DNA of 6,228 bases, taken from assembly GCA_964509505.1 (NCBI GenBank), contig CAZDYP010000233.1, positions 1 through 6,228 on the forward strand, read 5' to 3'. The notes beneath the pieces were generated by a model. It did not search any database. It was not told where the DNA came from and was given only the letters and a program-made list of their open reading frames with translations. This document shows positions 5,840 to 6,228 of the stretch, piece after piece (position 1 is the stretch's first letter; every line of letters begins with the position of its first letter). The stretch comes from CAZDYP01 sp964509505. GTDB lineage: Bacteria; Chloroflexota; Anaerolineae; JACRMK01. Position numbers and translations under genes: made by a program.

Positions 5840-6100
5840 CTATGAAAAGCGCTTCTCAAAAATCTCGCGCCACAACCCATCGCCAGCCGCGAGCTCCTGT
5901 TGTGCCTCTTGCAGTGTATAGACAATCGGCTCGAATGGCACAACCCGCTGCCAATCAAAAGCAATCTCTTGAGCGCGCACCATACGGTCTATGCCGCGTT
6001 CAGGTGTGTCCTTGATGATGAGCATATCAATATCGCTGTCGGCATGTGGCTGCCCGTATGCATACGAACCGAGCAGGATAATGCGCTGTTGCCCAATCAT
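5840..6100 (-). CDS. Minimal nucleotidyltransferase (MNT/MntA-type, pol beta superfamily)
   Basis: 86 residues. The core motif 'GSYAYGQPHADSDIDMLII' (residues 11-29) has the GSxxxG helix start and the SDID pair of aspartates (Asp24 and Asp26) that bind Mg and nucleotide. A third acidic residue is expected on the later strand; Glu57 in 'PFEPIVYT' is the likely equivalent. Proteins of this size (COG1708/COG1669) are usually the antitoxin half of HEPN-MNT toxin-antitoxin pairs, where they add AMP to the HEPN RNase. Only nine residues precede the motif core. The usual N-terminal helix is absent because an in-frame TGA (6113-6115) lies just upstream of the only available ATG, and that ATG has no good ribosome binding site. 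It may be a short variant or a 5'-damaged gene. No HEPN partner is visible in the window. Confidence 0.75.
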   Translation of the reverse strand: MIGQQRIILLGSYAYGQPHADSDIDMLIIKDTPERGIDRMVRAQEIAFDWQRVVPFEPIVYTLQEAQQELAAGDGLWREIFEKRFS

Positions 6101-6228
6101 TATTCGCCGATGTCATCATGCGTTAAAGGTTTTCCGCCGCGAGCAACGCCCCTTCCGCCTTGAGGCTAGACGGGAGTTGAATCTTGCCGAAGCCCACGAT
6201 TGCCCCTCAACCTTTCAAGCGCATACGC
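6101..6228. other. Window-edge stretch with no supported gene
   Basis: Two weak minus-strand possibilities exist. A 20-residue C-terminal tail may enter from the right edge and end at TAG 6166-6168. A 24-codon frame starts at a GTG at 6197, with a GAGGGG-type site 5 nt upstream, and ends at TAA 6123-6125; it reads 'SSLKAEGALLAAENL' near its end. The codon-aligned plus-strand frame is open as well, so neither strand can be preferred. I do not call a gene. Confidence 0.4.

Overview
The window is a stretch of ordinary chromosomal metabolic genes, probably from a draft or metagenome-assembled bacterial genome. Base composition is moderately GC-rich, ribosome binding sites are AAAGGA or GAGGAG, and genes are closely packed. 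The mix of genes (an MshB-like PIG-L deacetylase, a COG1232-type FAD protein, a DUF5678-like protein and a minimal nucleotidyltransferase) suggests the phylum Chloroflexota, perhaps an Anaerolineae-like lineage. That placement is inference; no marker gene is present. A run of exactly 100 N (1575-1674) is a scaffold gap of unknown true size.

Layout. Positions 1-1473 hold a minus-strand three-gene run, read right to left: an O6-alkylguanine-DNA alkyltransferase (964-1473), a PIG-L/LmbE deacetylase (105-962, one base after the previous stop codon) and the first 27 codons of a beta-lactamase-fold serine hydrolase (1-81). Divergent from it, on the plus strand, is a 5'-truncated FAD-dependent oxidoreductase of the protoporphyrinogen oxidase/UDP-galactopyranose mutase type (1675-3075), whose start is lost in the gap. 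A short TTCACCCN-like octamer array (1543-1574) abuts the gap and probably caused the assembly break.

Convergent with that gene, 30 bp away, is a minus-strand DAO-family FAD oxidoreductase (3106-4281). Upstream of it a 164-bp intergenic region holds an imperfect inverted repeat built from CACAAAG-like nonamers (4312-4424). Next comes a minus-strand pair: a metallo-beta-lactamase-fold hydrolase (5019-5714) followed 15 bp later by a two-part protein with a DUF5678-like C-terminus (4446-5003). This pair has a good sigma70-type promoter (5743-5771), and a strong hairpin (5775-5804) separates it from a minimal MNT-type nucleotidyltransferase (5840-6100). The last 128 bp hold no gene I can defend.

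How the genes work together: the ogt/pigL/hydrolase run and the MBL/DUF5678 pair look co-transcribed, but no shared pathway is evident. I found no phage, transposon, CRISPR, tRNA or rRNA, and no convincing new multi-gene system. The points most worth a second look are the MBL/DUF5678 pair, the octamer array at the gap, the nonamer inverted repeat, and the solo nucleotidyltransferase at the window edge.
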